This document shows, in pieces, positions 17,005-25,657 of a DNA stretch of 64,000 nt (positions are counted from its first letter, which is position 1; the number at the start of each line of letters is the position of its first letter). The position numbers were made by a program, and so were the translations under genes. Under the pieces are notes generated by a model. It had not been told where the DNA came from. It saw only the letters and a program-made list of their open reading frames with translations, and made no database searches. The stretch comes from JAYZQT01 sp036136335 (lineage in GTDB: Bacteria > Pseudomonadota > Alphaproteobacteria > MPNO01 > UBA830): the NCBI GenBank assembly GCA_036136335.1, contig JAYZQT010000039.1, forward strand, positions 171,279 to 235,278. The letters are read 5' to 3'.

Positions 17005-18150
17005 ATGAAATTTTCCTTCTTTATGATGCCCACGCATCGGCCGTCCGAAAATCCCACGCTGGCTTTTCACCGAGATATCGATTTGATCCCGTATGTGGAA
17101 AGTCTTGGATATGACTCATTCAATATTGGTGAACACCATTCTGGCGGATGGGAGACAATGCCCTCGCCCGAAATGGCACTATCGATGGCGGCCGCAAAAA
17201 CCGGACGGATTCGCTTGGGAACTTCGGTGGTTAACCTTCCGTTCCATCATCCATTTCATGTCGCAGAACGGATGGCGTTTCTGGATCATCTGTCCTACGG
17301 AAGGGCGACGCTGGGCATCGGACCATCCAGTCTGGTCACCGACAAAAAACTCTTCAATATAGACAGTGCGCCCGCGCGCCGGATGATGTCAGAAAGCGCT
17401 GATATCATTGTGCGGCTTCTGGAAGCAGACGAACCAATCAGTCATAATGGTGAGTTCTGGCAGTTTGATGGGCTTTGGCTACAGCTGAAATCCTATCAGC
17501 AACCCCGTCTTCCGCTGGCCTTGCCGACGACTGGCGGGGCGGAAAGCTTGGACCTGGCCGCCCGTCATGACATGGAATTGTGGACCCCCTGCGGTTTGAA
17601 CCGGCCAGGAGAAGGTATTTTCACCGAGTTCTGGAGCAACTTTGAACAAGCCTGTATACGCCACGGCAAAGTGGCTGATCGGGACAAGTGGCACCTGGTC
17701 AGCAATTTCTACCTCGCCGACACCCGCGAGGATGCATGGGCTGATGTAAGAGAAGGTGTAATGCGAGAGACAGGATATTTTCTGTCCATCGGGTTCAAAC
17801 CTCTTTATGAATCATACAAGGATCAGCCAGTCTCCGAAATTACGGCAGAATCTGCGGTGGAACGCAGAGACTGGCTCGTCGGGACACCGGACGATGCGAT
17901 CCAGTGGATTGAAAAAAAAATCGCGGAGAATGGTCGTTTTGGTGGCGTTATGCTGACTACTCATGAATGGACATCTTCCGAAAAGTTACGGCGTTCACTC
18001 GAGCTTTTTGCTCGTTATGTGATACCGCATTTCAATTCAGGTCGATACAACTACCAGGCAGAGGCAAAGGCTCTGGCCAAAGAGGTCGCTGAACATGGTT
18101 CAGTAATCCTTGATGCTGATGGGGGAACTTCAAACCTTTTGGTAAAGTAG
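17005..18150 (+). CDS. LLM-class flavin-dependent monooxygenase (luciferase-like)
   Basis: A bacterial-luciferase-like TIM-barrel protein of 381 residues that would use FMNH2 supplied by a reductase. It opens with MKFSFFMMPTHRP, contains YDSFNIGEHHSGG, the RLGTSVVNLPFHHPF strand-loop and LDHLSYGRATLGIGPSS, all typical of the class. The start at 17005 is preferred over the ATG at 16966, which lies inside the preceding gene; AGCAGGAC precedes 17005. No flavin reductase is adjacent; the nearest is at 44348. It likely hydroxylates or cleaves an intermediate of the pathway encoded by its neighbours. Confidence 0.92.
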   Translation: MKFSFFMMPTHRPSENPTLAFHRDIDLIPYVESLGYDSFNIGEHHSGGWETMPSPEMALSMAAAKTGRIRLGTSVVNLPFHHPFHVAERMAFLDHLSYGRATLGIGPSSLVTDKKLFNIDSAPARRMMSESADIIVRLLEADEPISHNGEFWQFDGLWLQLKSYQQPRLPLALPTTGGAESLDLAARHDMELWTPCGLNRPGEGIFTEFWSNFEQACIRHGKVADRDKWHLVSNFYLADTREDAWADVREGVMRETGYFLSIGFKPLYESYKDQPVSEITAESAVERRDWLVGTPDDAIQWIEKKIAENGRFGGVMLTTHEWTSSEKLRRSLELFARYVIPHFNSGRYNYQAEAKALAKEVAEHGSVILDADGGTSNLLVK

Positions 18151-18183
18151 CTGCTCAGAACAGCGCTTAATAAGGGAAACGAT

Positions 18184-19893
18184 ATGTCCGGTAACATGCT
18201 GACCGCGGCTGAGGCTGTAGTCGACGCACTTATAGAAGAAGGGGTAGAGGTTGTATTCGGGATGACCGGGGATACCGTCCTGCCTCTTCTCGATGCGATC
18301 TATCATCGAAAGAAAGAGATTCGGTATGTAACCGCGAGGGTTGAAACTGGTGCGACGGCCATGGCGGACGCTTATTCTCGAACGACTGGTAAGATTGGTT
18401 GCTGCCTTTTTCATGTTGGCCCGAGTGTCGCCAATACAATCCTCGGAGCATGGTCAGCGCAAAAAGATGCTGTGCCGCTCCTGATCATGTCCGCAAATAT
18501 GGATACCTTCAGGCGGGATAGAAACATCTGGCACGAATTTGATGTCATGGGTGTTTACAGTAAATTTACCAAATGGCAGGGACAGCTTGTCCAAGCCAAA
18601 GACACGCGGCGTTTGATGCGGAATGCCTTTCAGGCAGCAAAATCCGGCATGCCGGGCGTGGTACACATCGATTTTCCAAAAGACATTCTACCCCATCCGG
18701 CCGATGTGGATTCGAGCGACCTTTCTCTTCTTGGCGGAGCGCACTCGGTTGCCACAGCGAATCGTCCCCGCCCCGAAGCGTGGGCTATTGCGCAGGCGGC
18801 AGAACTTCTCCGACAGGCTGATAAACCCCTTATTCTTGCTGGGAGGGGGGTCCGTTGGGGGAATGGGTCCTCACAGCTCGTCGCCCTTGCCGAGACATTG
18901 GTGGTTCCGGTCATCACCACGGAGATGGGGCGGGGGACAATGCCGGAGGATCATCCCCTCGCTGGGGGCCTTGTCGGGCATTTTGGACATTCGGCAGCGA
19001 ATGGATTGCTTAGAGAGGCCGATGTTGTCCTCGGTCTTGGCTCGCGTTTTCTCAATGTTAGTACAATCAACTGGTCAATGATTGCACCAGATACACAGAT
19101 TATTCAGGTGGAAGCGGATCCCTTGGAAATTGGCAAGCAGTATTCTGTTTCTTTGGGTGTCCACGCTGATTCCGGTGTTTTTCTTGAAGATTTATGCGCT
19201 GCCGTGAGCGCAAAAAAAGCGGTGGGCAAGGTTGATTCTGATCACGTTCAGGTCAAACGCGTTGCTGAATTCATTACAGATCAACACGCTCGTTACTACG
19301 ATACCGACCTCGATGCTGTGCCGATAAAACCACAGCGTATTACCAAGGAAATCGAAAAGAATTGCGACCGGGACGCGATTTTTTTGTTTGGATCGGGCCT
19401 GCATACACAGTTTGCTCACGCGATCCAAATACGCTCGCCTGAGCAGTACAACTATTCGATTGGCTCCGGCACCATGGCGTGGGCACTGCCTGGCGCCGTC
19501 GGCGCTAAACTTGCATTTCCAGACCGGCAGGTCGTCGTTTGTATTGGTGATGGTGATTTCGGAATGAATGCCCAGGAAATAGAGACGTCTGTTCGTGAAA
19601 ACGCGCCAATTATTGTGGTGGTCTATAATGATTGCAGTTTCGGGGCGCTCCGGGTCTTTCAGAAACAGCATTATGGCGGGCGCTTTATCGGATCCGATTT
19701 CGGCCAGACAGATCATGCAAAACTGGCCGAGGCCTACGGCGCGCGTGGCGAGCGGATAGAGAACCCAGCCGAACTAACGGGCGCACTGAAACGGGCCGCT
19801 GCGGCCGATGTGACGACAGTAATCGATGTGATCATCGATGGTTGGGAACCCCATTACCGCGTCGAAGAATTTGCCGAGTTTCACAAGTTTTAG
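18184..19893 (+). CDS. Thiamine-diphosphate-dependent enzyme, acetolactate-synthase-like
   Basis: A 569-residue ThDP enzyme with the three-domain build of acetolactate synthases and 2-oxoacid decarboxylases. The catalytic glutamate that activates the cofactor is E54 in RVETGATAMADAYSR. A central Rossmann-like domain (about 195-330) includes LAGRGVRWG. The ThDP/Mg motif GDGDFGMN...YND lies near residues 455-480. AAGGGA precedes the ATG. It sits 33 bases after the LLM gene and would act on a 2-oxo acid or C-C bond in that pathway. It is not paired with a regulatory subunit, which argues against true acetohydroxyacid synthase for branched-chain amino acids. Confidence 0.92.
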   Translation: MSGNMLTAAEAVVDALIEEGVEVVFGMTGDTVLPLLDAIYHRKKEIRYVTARVETGATAMADAYSRTTGKIGCCLFHVGPSVANTILGAWSAQKDAVPLLIMSANMDTFRRDRNIWHEFDVMGVYSKFTKWQGQLVQAKDTRRLMRNAFQAAKSGMPGVVHIDFPKDILPHPADVDSSDLSLLGGAHSVATANRPRPEAWAIAQAAELLRQADKPLILAGRGVRWGNGSSQLVALAETLVVPVITTEMGRGTMPEDHPLAGGLVGHFGHSAANGLLREADVVLGLGSRFLNVSTINWSMIAPDTQIIQVEADPLEIGKQYSVSLGVHADSGVFLEDLCAAVSAKKAVGKVDSDHVQVKRVAEFITDQHARYYDTDLDAVPIKPQRITKEIEKNCDRDAIFLFGSGLHTQFAHAIQIRSPEQYNYSIGSGTMAWALPGAVGAKLAFPDRQVVVCIGDGDFGMNAQEIETSVRENAPIIVVVYNDCSFGALRVFQKQHYGGRFIGSDFGQTDHAKLAEAYGARGERIENPAELTGALKRAAAADVTTVIDVIIDGWEPHYRVEEFAEFHKF

Positions 19894-19930
19894 TCTTGTC
19901 GACGCGCGAAGTTTTGTTTCGAAGTGTGAC

Positions 19931-19944
19931 GCGGGAGAACCCGC
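19931..19944 (+). terminator. Weak hairpin after the ThDP enzyme gene
   Basis: GCGGG-AGAA-CCCGC is a 5-bp stem with a tetraloop, followed by TCGATTTTG. It could attenuate transcription between the ThDP gene and the dioxygenase gene. The stem is short and the U-run imperfect. Confidence 0.3.
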
Positions 19945-20013
19945 TCGATTTTGAACGTCTACAAAGCAGACTGTATTAAATCGAGGTCCTGATGTTTCCT
20001 GAAATGGCCGCAG

Positions 20014-20877
20014 ATGCCTGAATTTCGACCTTTATCAACCAATTTCGGGTCCGAGGTCACAAACCTGAAACTTGTTGGGCCGTTTCCGTCGTCTTTGGCC
20101 GGTGAGATTGAAGCCGGGATGGACCGGTACGGGTTTTGTGTCATCCGCTGTGAGGAGGCGGTTAAAGACGGCGACCATCTGGAATTTGGGCGACTGCTTG
20201 GCCCCCTGATGCGCCAGAAAATGCAGCAGAAGGTGTCTGGTCTCGGTATTCGCCTGTCCACAGATGAACTTATCGATGTCGGAAATCTTGATGAGAACGG
20301 CAATATCCACGCTCCGGATGATCCGCGCCGCGCATTCCATAAAGGCAACTTACTCTGGCATTCTGATGTCACCTTTGATGCGGTAAGGGCGACTTATTCG
20401 ATATTGGCGGCTCATGTGATCCCAATGCATGGTGCGGATACTGAATTTGCAGACATGTGTGGCGCTTACGCAGCATTGCCGAACGAAATGAAAACCCAAA
20501 TTGCGGGGATCCAGGCGGAGCACTCGATCTGGTATTCGCGCACAATTGGCGGCATGCATGAGGTCAGCGACAAGATTAAGGCGACACGACCTCCAGCGGT
20601 ACACCCCCTAGTCAACGTCAACCCGCGTACTGGGAAGAAAGCTCTTTACCTGGCGAGCCATGCATCCCACATCATCGGAATGTCACAATCTGAGGGTCGC
20701 GGGCTGCTGGATAAACTTGTGGCGCATGCTACGGAACCCCGCTTCGTTTTTAGACACAGGTGGCAAGTGGGTGACGTAGTGATCTGGGACAATCTCCAGA
20801 CAATGCACCGGGGTGTGCCTTTCGATGATACGAAAGAACGAAGGGATATGCGACGGGTGACCGTTTTGGAGAAATAG
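20014..20877 (+). CDS. TauD/TfdA-family Fe(II)/2-oxoglutarate dioxygenase
   Basis: A 287-residue non-haem iron dioxygenase. The iron ligands are H116 and D118 in LLWHSDVTF and H265 in TMHRG; arginines in the closing RRDMRRVTV bind 2-oxoglutarate. Length and motif spacing match TfdA and TauD, which hydroxylate next to an ether or sulfonate and release an aldehyde. It is the last gene of the co-directional set that starts at 14094, separated from the ThDP gene by 120 bases. The convergent MFS gene begins only eight bases after its stop. The substrate is unknown, but a hydroxylation step in the same catabolic route is likely. Confidence 0.93.
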   Translation: MPEFRPLSTNFGSEVTNLKLVGPFPSSLAGEIEAGMDRYGFCVIRCEEAVKDGDHLEFGRLLGPLMRQKMQQKVSGLGIRLSTDELIDVGNLDENGNIHAPDDPRRAFHKGNLLWHSDVTFDAVRATYSILAAHVIPMHGADTEFADMCGAYAALPNEMKTQIAGIQAEHSIWYSRTIGGMHEVSDKIKATRPPAVHPLVNVNPRTGKKALYLASHASHIIGMSQSEGRGLLDKLVAHATEPRFVFRHRWQVGDVVIWDNLQTMHRGVPFDDTKERRDMRRVTVLEK

Positions 20878-20885
20878 CGGGTTGT

Positions 20886-22163
20886 TCAGATCCCGGATTT
20901 CGGTTTTCGGGTGGCATCCGGCAAATCAAGGGCTTCGGCGGCGGCGTTTAGTTCAGCGCGACGGATCCGTGTCCAAGCGTAAACCAACAGTATGCATCCA
21001 GCACCCGCGGCGACCGGCACTCTAAATCCAGCAAAATCTGCAGCGGCGCCCATAACAAACGCTCCAATTGCCGGTGTTCCGAGCCAGAGCATGCCGTAGA
21101 GACTGACAACTCGTCCTCGAATGGCGTCCGGCACCGTGGTCTGAATTAACGATTGAGCGATTATACCACTGCCGTTAAGGGCAAAACCCCACGCTGTGAA
21201 GACTGCGACCGAAACCCAGAATATATCGGTAGCGATAAACGCCAGCTGAAATATGGCTATCAGAAACACCAGAAATACAAGAATTTTGGGTAACCCGCCA
21301 AGCCGACCACGACGGGAAAGCCAGACACCGGAAAAAAGCGAGCCGAATCCCGCGGCTCCAGTCAAAATGGCCAGACCATCCGCTCCCATATCAAACACCG
21401 CGCCGGTAAACCCGGGGAGAAGCTCAGCGGTAGCGCGGCCGAAAAAAGAAAATGTGAACAGCAGGATCAACAACGGCGCAATGAAAGGAAGTCCAGAAAC
21501 ATACCGAACACCCTCCAGTATTTCTGCAGGTATAGCGGAAAGGGATTTTTTTCCTACGGGGTTATAGGCCACGTCTATCATATACAGAGTTGCCAGCATG
21601 GGTGCGTAGCTGAGGGCGTTGATAAGAAAAGTATAACCAACGCCGAACTGCAGAATAATCACGGCTGAGATGGCCGGTCCAATAAGTCTAGAGGTGTTCC
21701 AGATTGTTGAATTGATCCCGATTGCTGACGTCATTTCCCGTTTGGATACTATTGTCCCTATCAAGGCCTGCCGGAAAGGCTGGTGTACCCCCTGCATTGC
21801 TCCCTGAAAGAATGCAAGAACGAAGAGAATTTCAATGGTCATCTGTCCGGATAGCGTAAGTCCGGCAAGCATCCCGGCTTGCAGCATGTTCATGTACTGG
21901 ACGAAACGAACAATCCTGAGCCGGTCGACCCGGTCGGCAAACGCACCTGCGATCGGTGCCGTAAGCACGGTGGGAGCGAGGTCAGCGAATGCCACAAGTC
22001 CTAACCACATGCCGGACTCCGTGAGCTCCCAGGCCAGCCACCCCACCGCCATACGCTGGATCCAGGTGCCAACCAGAGACGGGATCGCGCCTAGGGTGTA
22101 AATCCGATAATTGCGGTTCTGTAAAGCGACGGATATACCGCCAAGCGAGATGGAAATTTTCAT
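20886..22163 (-). CDS. MFS transporter, enterobactin-exporter-like (MFS_3) type
   Basis: A 425-residue major-facilitator protein with about twelve membrane helices. It begins with the usual NYRIYTLGAIPSLVGTWIQRMAVGWLAWELT of this subfamily and has the loop motif FADRVDRLRIVRF between helices 2 and 3. The start at 22163 is chosen because AGAGGA lies directly before that ATG; the frame extends to 22250 without a ribosome site. The family exports siderophores, drugs or metabolites. It converges on the dioxygenase gene and is divergent from the DUF3253 gene, so it is its own transcription unit. Confidence 0.9.
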   Translation of the reverse strand: MKISISLGGISVALQNRNYRIYTLGAIPSLVGTWIQRMAVGWLAWELTESGMWLGLVAFADLAPTVLTAPIAGAFADRVDRLRIVRFVQYMNMLQAGMLAGLTLSGQMTIEILFVLAFFQGAMQGVHQPFRQALIGTIVSKREMTSAIGINSTIWNTSRLIGPAISAVIILQFGVGYTFLINALSYAPMLATLYMIDVAYNPVGKKSLSAIPAEILEGVRYVSGLPFIAPLLILLFTFSFFGRATAELLPGFTGAVFDMGADGLAILTGAAGFGSLFSGVWLSRRGRLGGLPKILVFLVFLIAIFQLAFIATDIFWVSVAVFTAWGFALNGSGIIAQSLIQTTVPDAIRGRVVSLYGMLWLGTPAIGAFVMGAAADFAGFRVPVAAGAGCILLVYAWTRIRRAELNAAAEALDLPDATRKPKSGI

Positions 22164-22225
22164 TCCTCTAGTTACTCCTACGCAGTCCGCTTGTCTCCCG
22201 CGTAATGCGGTCTTAAAACGGTCAT

Positions 22226-22513
22226 ATGCAGGAGAAAAACACCAACACACTTGATCCGGTAGCTGAATTCATTCTGGAAAGCCTTTCGGATGGCCAGTCT
22301 GTTGCGCCGGTTGATATTGCGAGGGCTCTTGGGGCGACCCGCCAGAGGCCCAAGGACAAACCGGATGCGTGGCGGCGCTTTCTCATGCCGGTTAAACAGC
22401 AGATGGTTCATCTGGCTCGAAATGGGAAAATTGAAATTCTCAGAAAAGGTGTTGTCACGGACCCAGACAATTTTCGCGGCGTTGTTCGCCTGCGGTTGAG
22501 GGCTGACGCCTGA
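22226..22513 (+). CDS. DUF3253-domain protein
   Basis: A 95-residue soluble protein. Its core, RPKDKPDAWRRFL then VKQQMVHLARNGKIEILRKG and DPDNFRGVVRLRL, matches my memory of the DUF3253 family, a small winged-helix-like domain common in alphaproteobacteria. No function is established. It is divergent from the MFS gene, with only about 60 bases between the two starts, so their promoters must overlap. A regulatory role is possible but only inferred from the fold. Confidence 0.8.
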   Translation: MQEKNTNTLDPVAEFILESLSDGQSVAPVDIARALGATRQRPKDKPDAWRRFLMPVKQQMVHLARNGKIEILRKGVVTDPDNFRGVVRLRLRADA

Positions 22514-22591
22514 CCGTAAAGATGAAATCATACAACCCTGTGCAAATGAGCCGCCACGCTGCGAAGTCAAAAAACTACAAAAAGCGTCGAA

Positions 22592-22605
22592 GTTAACCGG
22601 TTAAC
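22592..22605. repeat. 14-bp perfect palindrome GTTAACCGGTTAAC
   Basis: This palindrome lies in the 222-base region where the DUF3253 gene and the glutamine-synthetase-like gene converge. It has no hairpin loop to spare, so a dimeric DNA-binding site is as likely as a terminator. The GGTTAA half-site also occurs in the inverted repeat at 13374-13397. Confidence 0.4.
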
Positions 22606-22735
22606 CTATCAAAAATGTCGGATGTAGCCTGCCACAGTTGATTTGTGCACCTGCGATCTCCCGAGCAATTAGGTTGAATATAGTCGCTGGGGATGTGGCC
22701 GAATTTCGCTAGGAACGGATGTTTTTTTGCCTGCT

Positions 22736-24205
22736 TTAGAAAATTTCAAAATATTCCCTGTGCTCCCAGTCTGTGACTGTCGAAAGAAAACGGGATATTT
22801 CCGCGCGCTTGATATGCAGAAGATAATCTACAAAGCGGTCGCCCATGGCTGCGCGAAACATTGAACTCCGGTCGAGTTCGGTCACCGCATCCATCAGATT
22901 GGCAGGTAATTTTTCACCGTCTGCCAAATATGGATCATCCGTCGGAGGCGGAGGTTCAAGGCCCCTTTCAATTCCGTCAAGCCCGCTAAAAATTTGCGAT
23001 GCAATGTACAGGTATGGGTTTGCCGCCGGCTCGCCCATGCGGTTTTCTATACGAGTGGCCTCGTCACTGGGGCCTGCACCGATCACCCGCAACATCGCGC
23101 CTTTGTTGTCGCGCCCCCAGACAGCGCGATCGGGGGCTAATGAGTTTGGCCTGTAACGCTTGTATCCATTGATGGTCGGCGTTGTGAAGACAGCAGAGGC
23201 AGAGGCGTTACTGAGGATGCCAGCTGCGAACTGGAGGCCTGTCGAAGATAAGAGCGTCTCGGATGTTGCCGGCATGAACGCATTTGCACCGTCCGAAACG
23301 TGGGTCAGGGACTGGTGCAAATGCCACCCGCTCGCAAAGGCATTGGCGAGGCCCGGTCTGCACATGAATGTTGCATGATAACCGCGGCGTCGACACGCCT
23401 GTTTTACCGCATTTCGAAATAGTATCATGTTGTCGGCAGCTTCTAGCCCGCCTGAAGGAGCAAGAGTAAATTCGAACTGACTGGGTCCAAATTCGACCTC
23501 AAGCGTTCTCAGCGGGATCCCCAGGGCTATGAGGTCACGCCGCAGAAACTCAAACACAGGGTCCAGCTCGTCCATCTTCAGTTCGGTAAGATAGTTGTAT
23601 CCGTGTGCCAGCAGGCTGACTTTCGGAGGTTCGGCTGGTTGACCGGCGTGTTCCGGCTGGAGCATTGGGTCTTCCAGGCGATAGATGTGGCATTCCACCT
23701 CAATCCCTGCAACGTATGTGTATCCCTTGCCGGTTATTTCACCCAGGGCCGTTTTCAAAATTTGGCGGGTTGAGAAAGGAACCGGCTCCCCATTGGAGAG
23801 ATATCCATCGCAAAGCAGCCAGCCCGTTTTCGGAGCCCACGGCAGAATACGAAAAGACGAGGGTATTGGCACAACGATGAAATCGCCGACGCCCTCCATT
23901 TCTGGAATACCAAAACCTCCTCCCGGGCTGAAAACTGGAAACACCGTCGTGTGGGAGGTGTCCTTTGCAAACAAGGCTGTGGTTATCGAGCAGCCATTTC
24001 TCATTGTCTGGGCAGTTTCTCCTGCAATTATCGTTTTTCCACGGAGCACACCATGCTGATCCGGATAGGACAGACGGATGACTTCCAGCTGATTTTCTTT
24101 GATTAGTTCCATTACCCGCTTCGATTCTGCGGTGTCGTCCTCCGTCCACAGGGCGTGTCTGTTCACGAAGCCTGTGCGCCCCATGGTGTCTTTGTTTTTA
24201 TTCAT
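22736..24205 (-). CDS. Glutamine-synthetase-like ligase (probable gamma-glutamyl-amide synthetase)
   Basis: A 489-residue GS-fold enzyme. Metal and substrate residues are present: E-x-E in GIEVECH, E...GPSQFE, the histidine in SGWHLHQS, and RIENRMGEPAANPYL at the arginine/glutamate site. Dodecameric glutamine synthetases keep an adenylylation tyrosine near the C-terminus; no such site is evident. The length and N-terminus match the group that joins glutamate to amines, such as PuuA, IpuC and the aniline enzymes TdnQ/AtdA1. Its ATG lies one base after the stop of the upstream Rieske oxygenase gene, so the two are translationally coupled. I infer ATP-dependent glutamylation of an amine substrate that the oxygenase then attacks, or the reverse order. 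Confidence 0.88.
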   Translation of the reverse strand: MNKNKDTMGRTGFVNRHALWTEDDTAESKRVMELIKENQLEVIRLSYPDQHGVLRGKTIIAGETAQTMRNGCSITTALFAKDTSHTTVFPVFSPGGGFGIPEMEGVGDFIVVPIPSSFRILPWAPKTGWLLCDGYLSNGEPVPFSTRQILKTALGEITGKGYTYVAGIEVECHIYRLEDPMLQPEHAGQPAEPPKVSLLAHGYNYLTELKMDELDPVFEFLRRDLIALGIPLRTLEVEFGPSQFEFTLAPSGGLEAADNMILFRNAVKQACRRRGYHATFMCRPGLANAFASGWHLHQSLTHVSDGANAFMPATSETLLSSTGLQFAAGILSNASASAVFTTPTINGYKRYRPNSLAPDRAVWGRDNKGAMLRVIGAGPSDEATRIENRMGEPAANPYLYIASQIFSGLDGIERGLEPPPPTDDPYLADGEKLPANLMDAVTELDRSSMFRAAMGDRFVDYLLHIKRAEISRFLSTVTDWEHREYFEIF

Positions 24206-24206
24206 T

Positions 24207-25565
24207 TTATTTGTTTGCTGCTTTCGTCCCTTGGATGGCGGTTATGGATTTGGCCCAGGGCGATTTTCGCCGCCGTTCAGCGGCTGTTTTTTTCCAGGAA
24301 GTCTGCCAGGTAGACGTCGGGACAATCGTGTCAATCGTTACAGGCCCTCTTTGATTGTTTTGATCACCGCGGAACGAAATGTCTTCTGATTTGGGGTTAT
24401 TTTTGTGTGCCCTAATAGCCTGAATTAGAATCTTTCGGTTCGCAATTATGACTTTGTCTGTAGTGCCGAGATGTTCACGGGTGCGGTCCTGGATTGTTCC
24501 CAGTGATTCCACGGCCCATTGATCGTGAACATTTATGTCCATTCCCATGCCGGTATATGTCTGGGTCCGCTGTTCTTCGGGATCATAGCCGTATTCATTG
24601 GACTGGTTCTTGCGTGGCAGGTAATCCGGCAAAGTATATAGTTCCAGACGGTCCTTTCGCATTTTTTCCTTGTCGACCGGTTCCGTGAAACTTGAAAAAA
24701 TTGCGTACCACCAGCTTCGGGTGTTGTCGATCGGGACGTGCCACTGCGTGAGCATGATTTCGTTACTGATAGGGATAACAACCGCGTTCGGGAATATTTG
24801 GTTTGTCACCCGAACATGTACCTCTTTATCGTTTAAAGGTCTCAGGGCAAAAATGCGAAGTCCGGTTTCCGTTTGTTCGCAATCTATTTCCGGACAGTCG
24901 TTTTCCCGGAGCACTTTGGTTATCGCGACTGAATTTTCTTCTGTTGAAAATCGGAACTGCTGCCCATACGCGTCGTCGTCTGTTTCATCATCAAAGAAAC
25001 GATGCAGGAATGAGGCGTGTGCAGGGTCTATACCTACTTCATTCAACTGAAGCCAGTTACAGTCGACAAAACCTTTAAAAGCGAAGGTGAATTCATCCGG
25101 GGCGTCGAGACAGTCGAACGTTGGTAATGGCGGCGGCTCACCGCTTCCCATATAGGTGAAAATGATCCCGTTTCTCTCTATGACGGGGTAAGCAACATGT
25201 TGAATTTTATTATGAAAATTGCTTTCCGTGGGTTCCGCGGGTTGCTGGAGACACTTTCCATTTTCATTAAATAGCCACCCGTGGAAGGCGCAACGCAGGC
25301 CACCGTCTTCCAGGCGACCAAAACGAAGATCTGCGCCCCTGTGTGGGCAATGTCTCCCCACGAGGCCGCATGTTCCTTTTTCCGTCCGGTAAAGAACCAG
25401 TTCTTCTCCAAACATTGTAACAGGCTTCAGCGGGCGGTTATCAGGCAACTCTTCCGTTAGAGCTGCCGGCTGCCAGTATTCGCGCATAATATTTCCGCAG
25501 CCCGAATCCGGGCCTATTTCCGTGACTAGCCGGTTTTCCTCCGCGTTCATCATCGATTGTGGCAT
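24207..25565 (-). CDS. Rieske non-haem iron oxygenase, alpha subunit
   Basis: A 452-residue oxygenase component. The Rieske [2Fe-2S] ligands are C73/H75 (RHCPHRG) and C92/H95 (RCAFHGW). The catalytic iron is bound near EVGIDPAHASFLHRF, with H183 and H188. The length fits the single-subunit phthalate-dioxygenase-like group, which act as trimers with a separate reductase; no reductase or beta subunit lies nearby. The gene is first in a two-gene unit with the glutamine-synthetase-like ligase and is divergent from a MarR regulator. The 90-base intergenic region carries a clear operator and promoter, so MarR probably controls it. The substrate may be an amine or aromatic acid. Confidence 0.93.
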   Translation of the reverse strand: MPQSMMNAEENRLVTEIGPDSGCGNIMREYWQPAALTEELPDNRPLKPVTMFGEELVLYRTEKGTCGLVGRHCPHRGADLRFGRLEDGGLRCAFHGWLFNENGKCLQQPAEPTESNFHNKIQHVAYPVIERNGIIFTYMGSGEPPPLPTFDCLDAPDEFTFAFKGFVDCNWLQLNEVGIDPAHASFLHRFFDDETDDDAYGQQFRFSTEENSVAITKVLRENDCPEIDCEQTETGLRIFALRPLNDKEVHVRVTNQIFPNAVVIPISNEIMLTQWHVPIDNTRSWWYAIFSSFTEPVDKEKMRKDRLELYTLPDYLPRKNQSNEYGYDPEEQRTQTYTGMGMDINVHDQWAVESLGTIQDRTREHLGTTDKVIIANRKILIQAIRAHKNNPKSEDISFRGDQNNQRGPVTIDTIVPTSTWQTSWKKTAAERRRKSPWAKSITAIQGTKAANK

Positions 25566-25599
25566 CCATTCCTGTTAGACCAACCGAGCAGAAGGATAA

Positions 25600-25628
25600 T
25601 TGATATAGTTTGATCATCCAACTATAAT
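25600..25628 (+). promoter_or_regulatory. Sigma-70-type promoter of the marR gene
   Basis: TTGATA (25600-25605), a 17-base spacer and a perfect TATAAT (25623-25628) precede the MarR start by about 30 bases. It is one of the best promoter matches in the window. Confidence 0.75.
25604..25626. promoter_or_regulatory. Probable MarR operator, 7-bp inverted repeat inside the promoter
   Basis: TATAGTT (25604-25610) and AACTATA (25620-25626) are perfect inverted arms around a 9-base centre that itself contains TGATCA. The repeat spans the spacer and -10 of the marR promoter and lies about 40 bases from the divergent Rieske gene start. This is the expected layout for an autorepressing MarR regulator that also controls the divergent operon. 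Confidence 0.7.
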
Positions 25629-25657
25629 ATTTCCGGTCGTTTTTGCATGAACCGATT

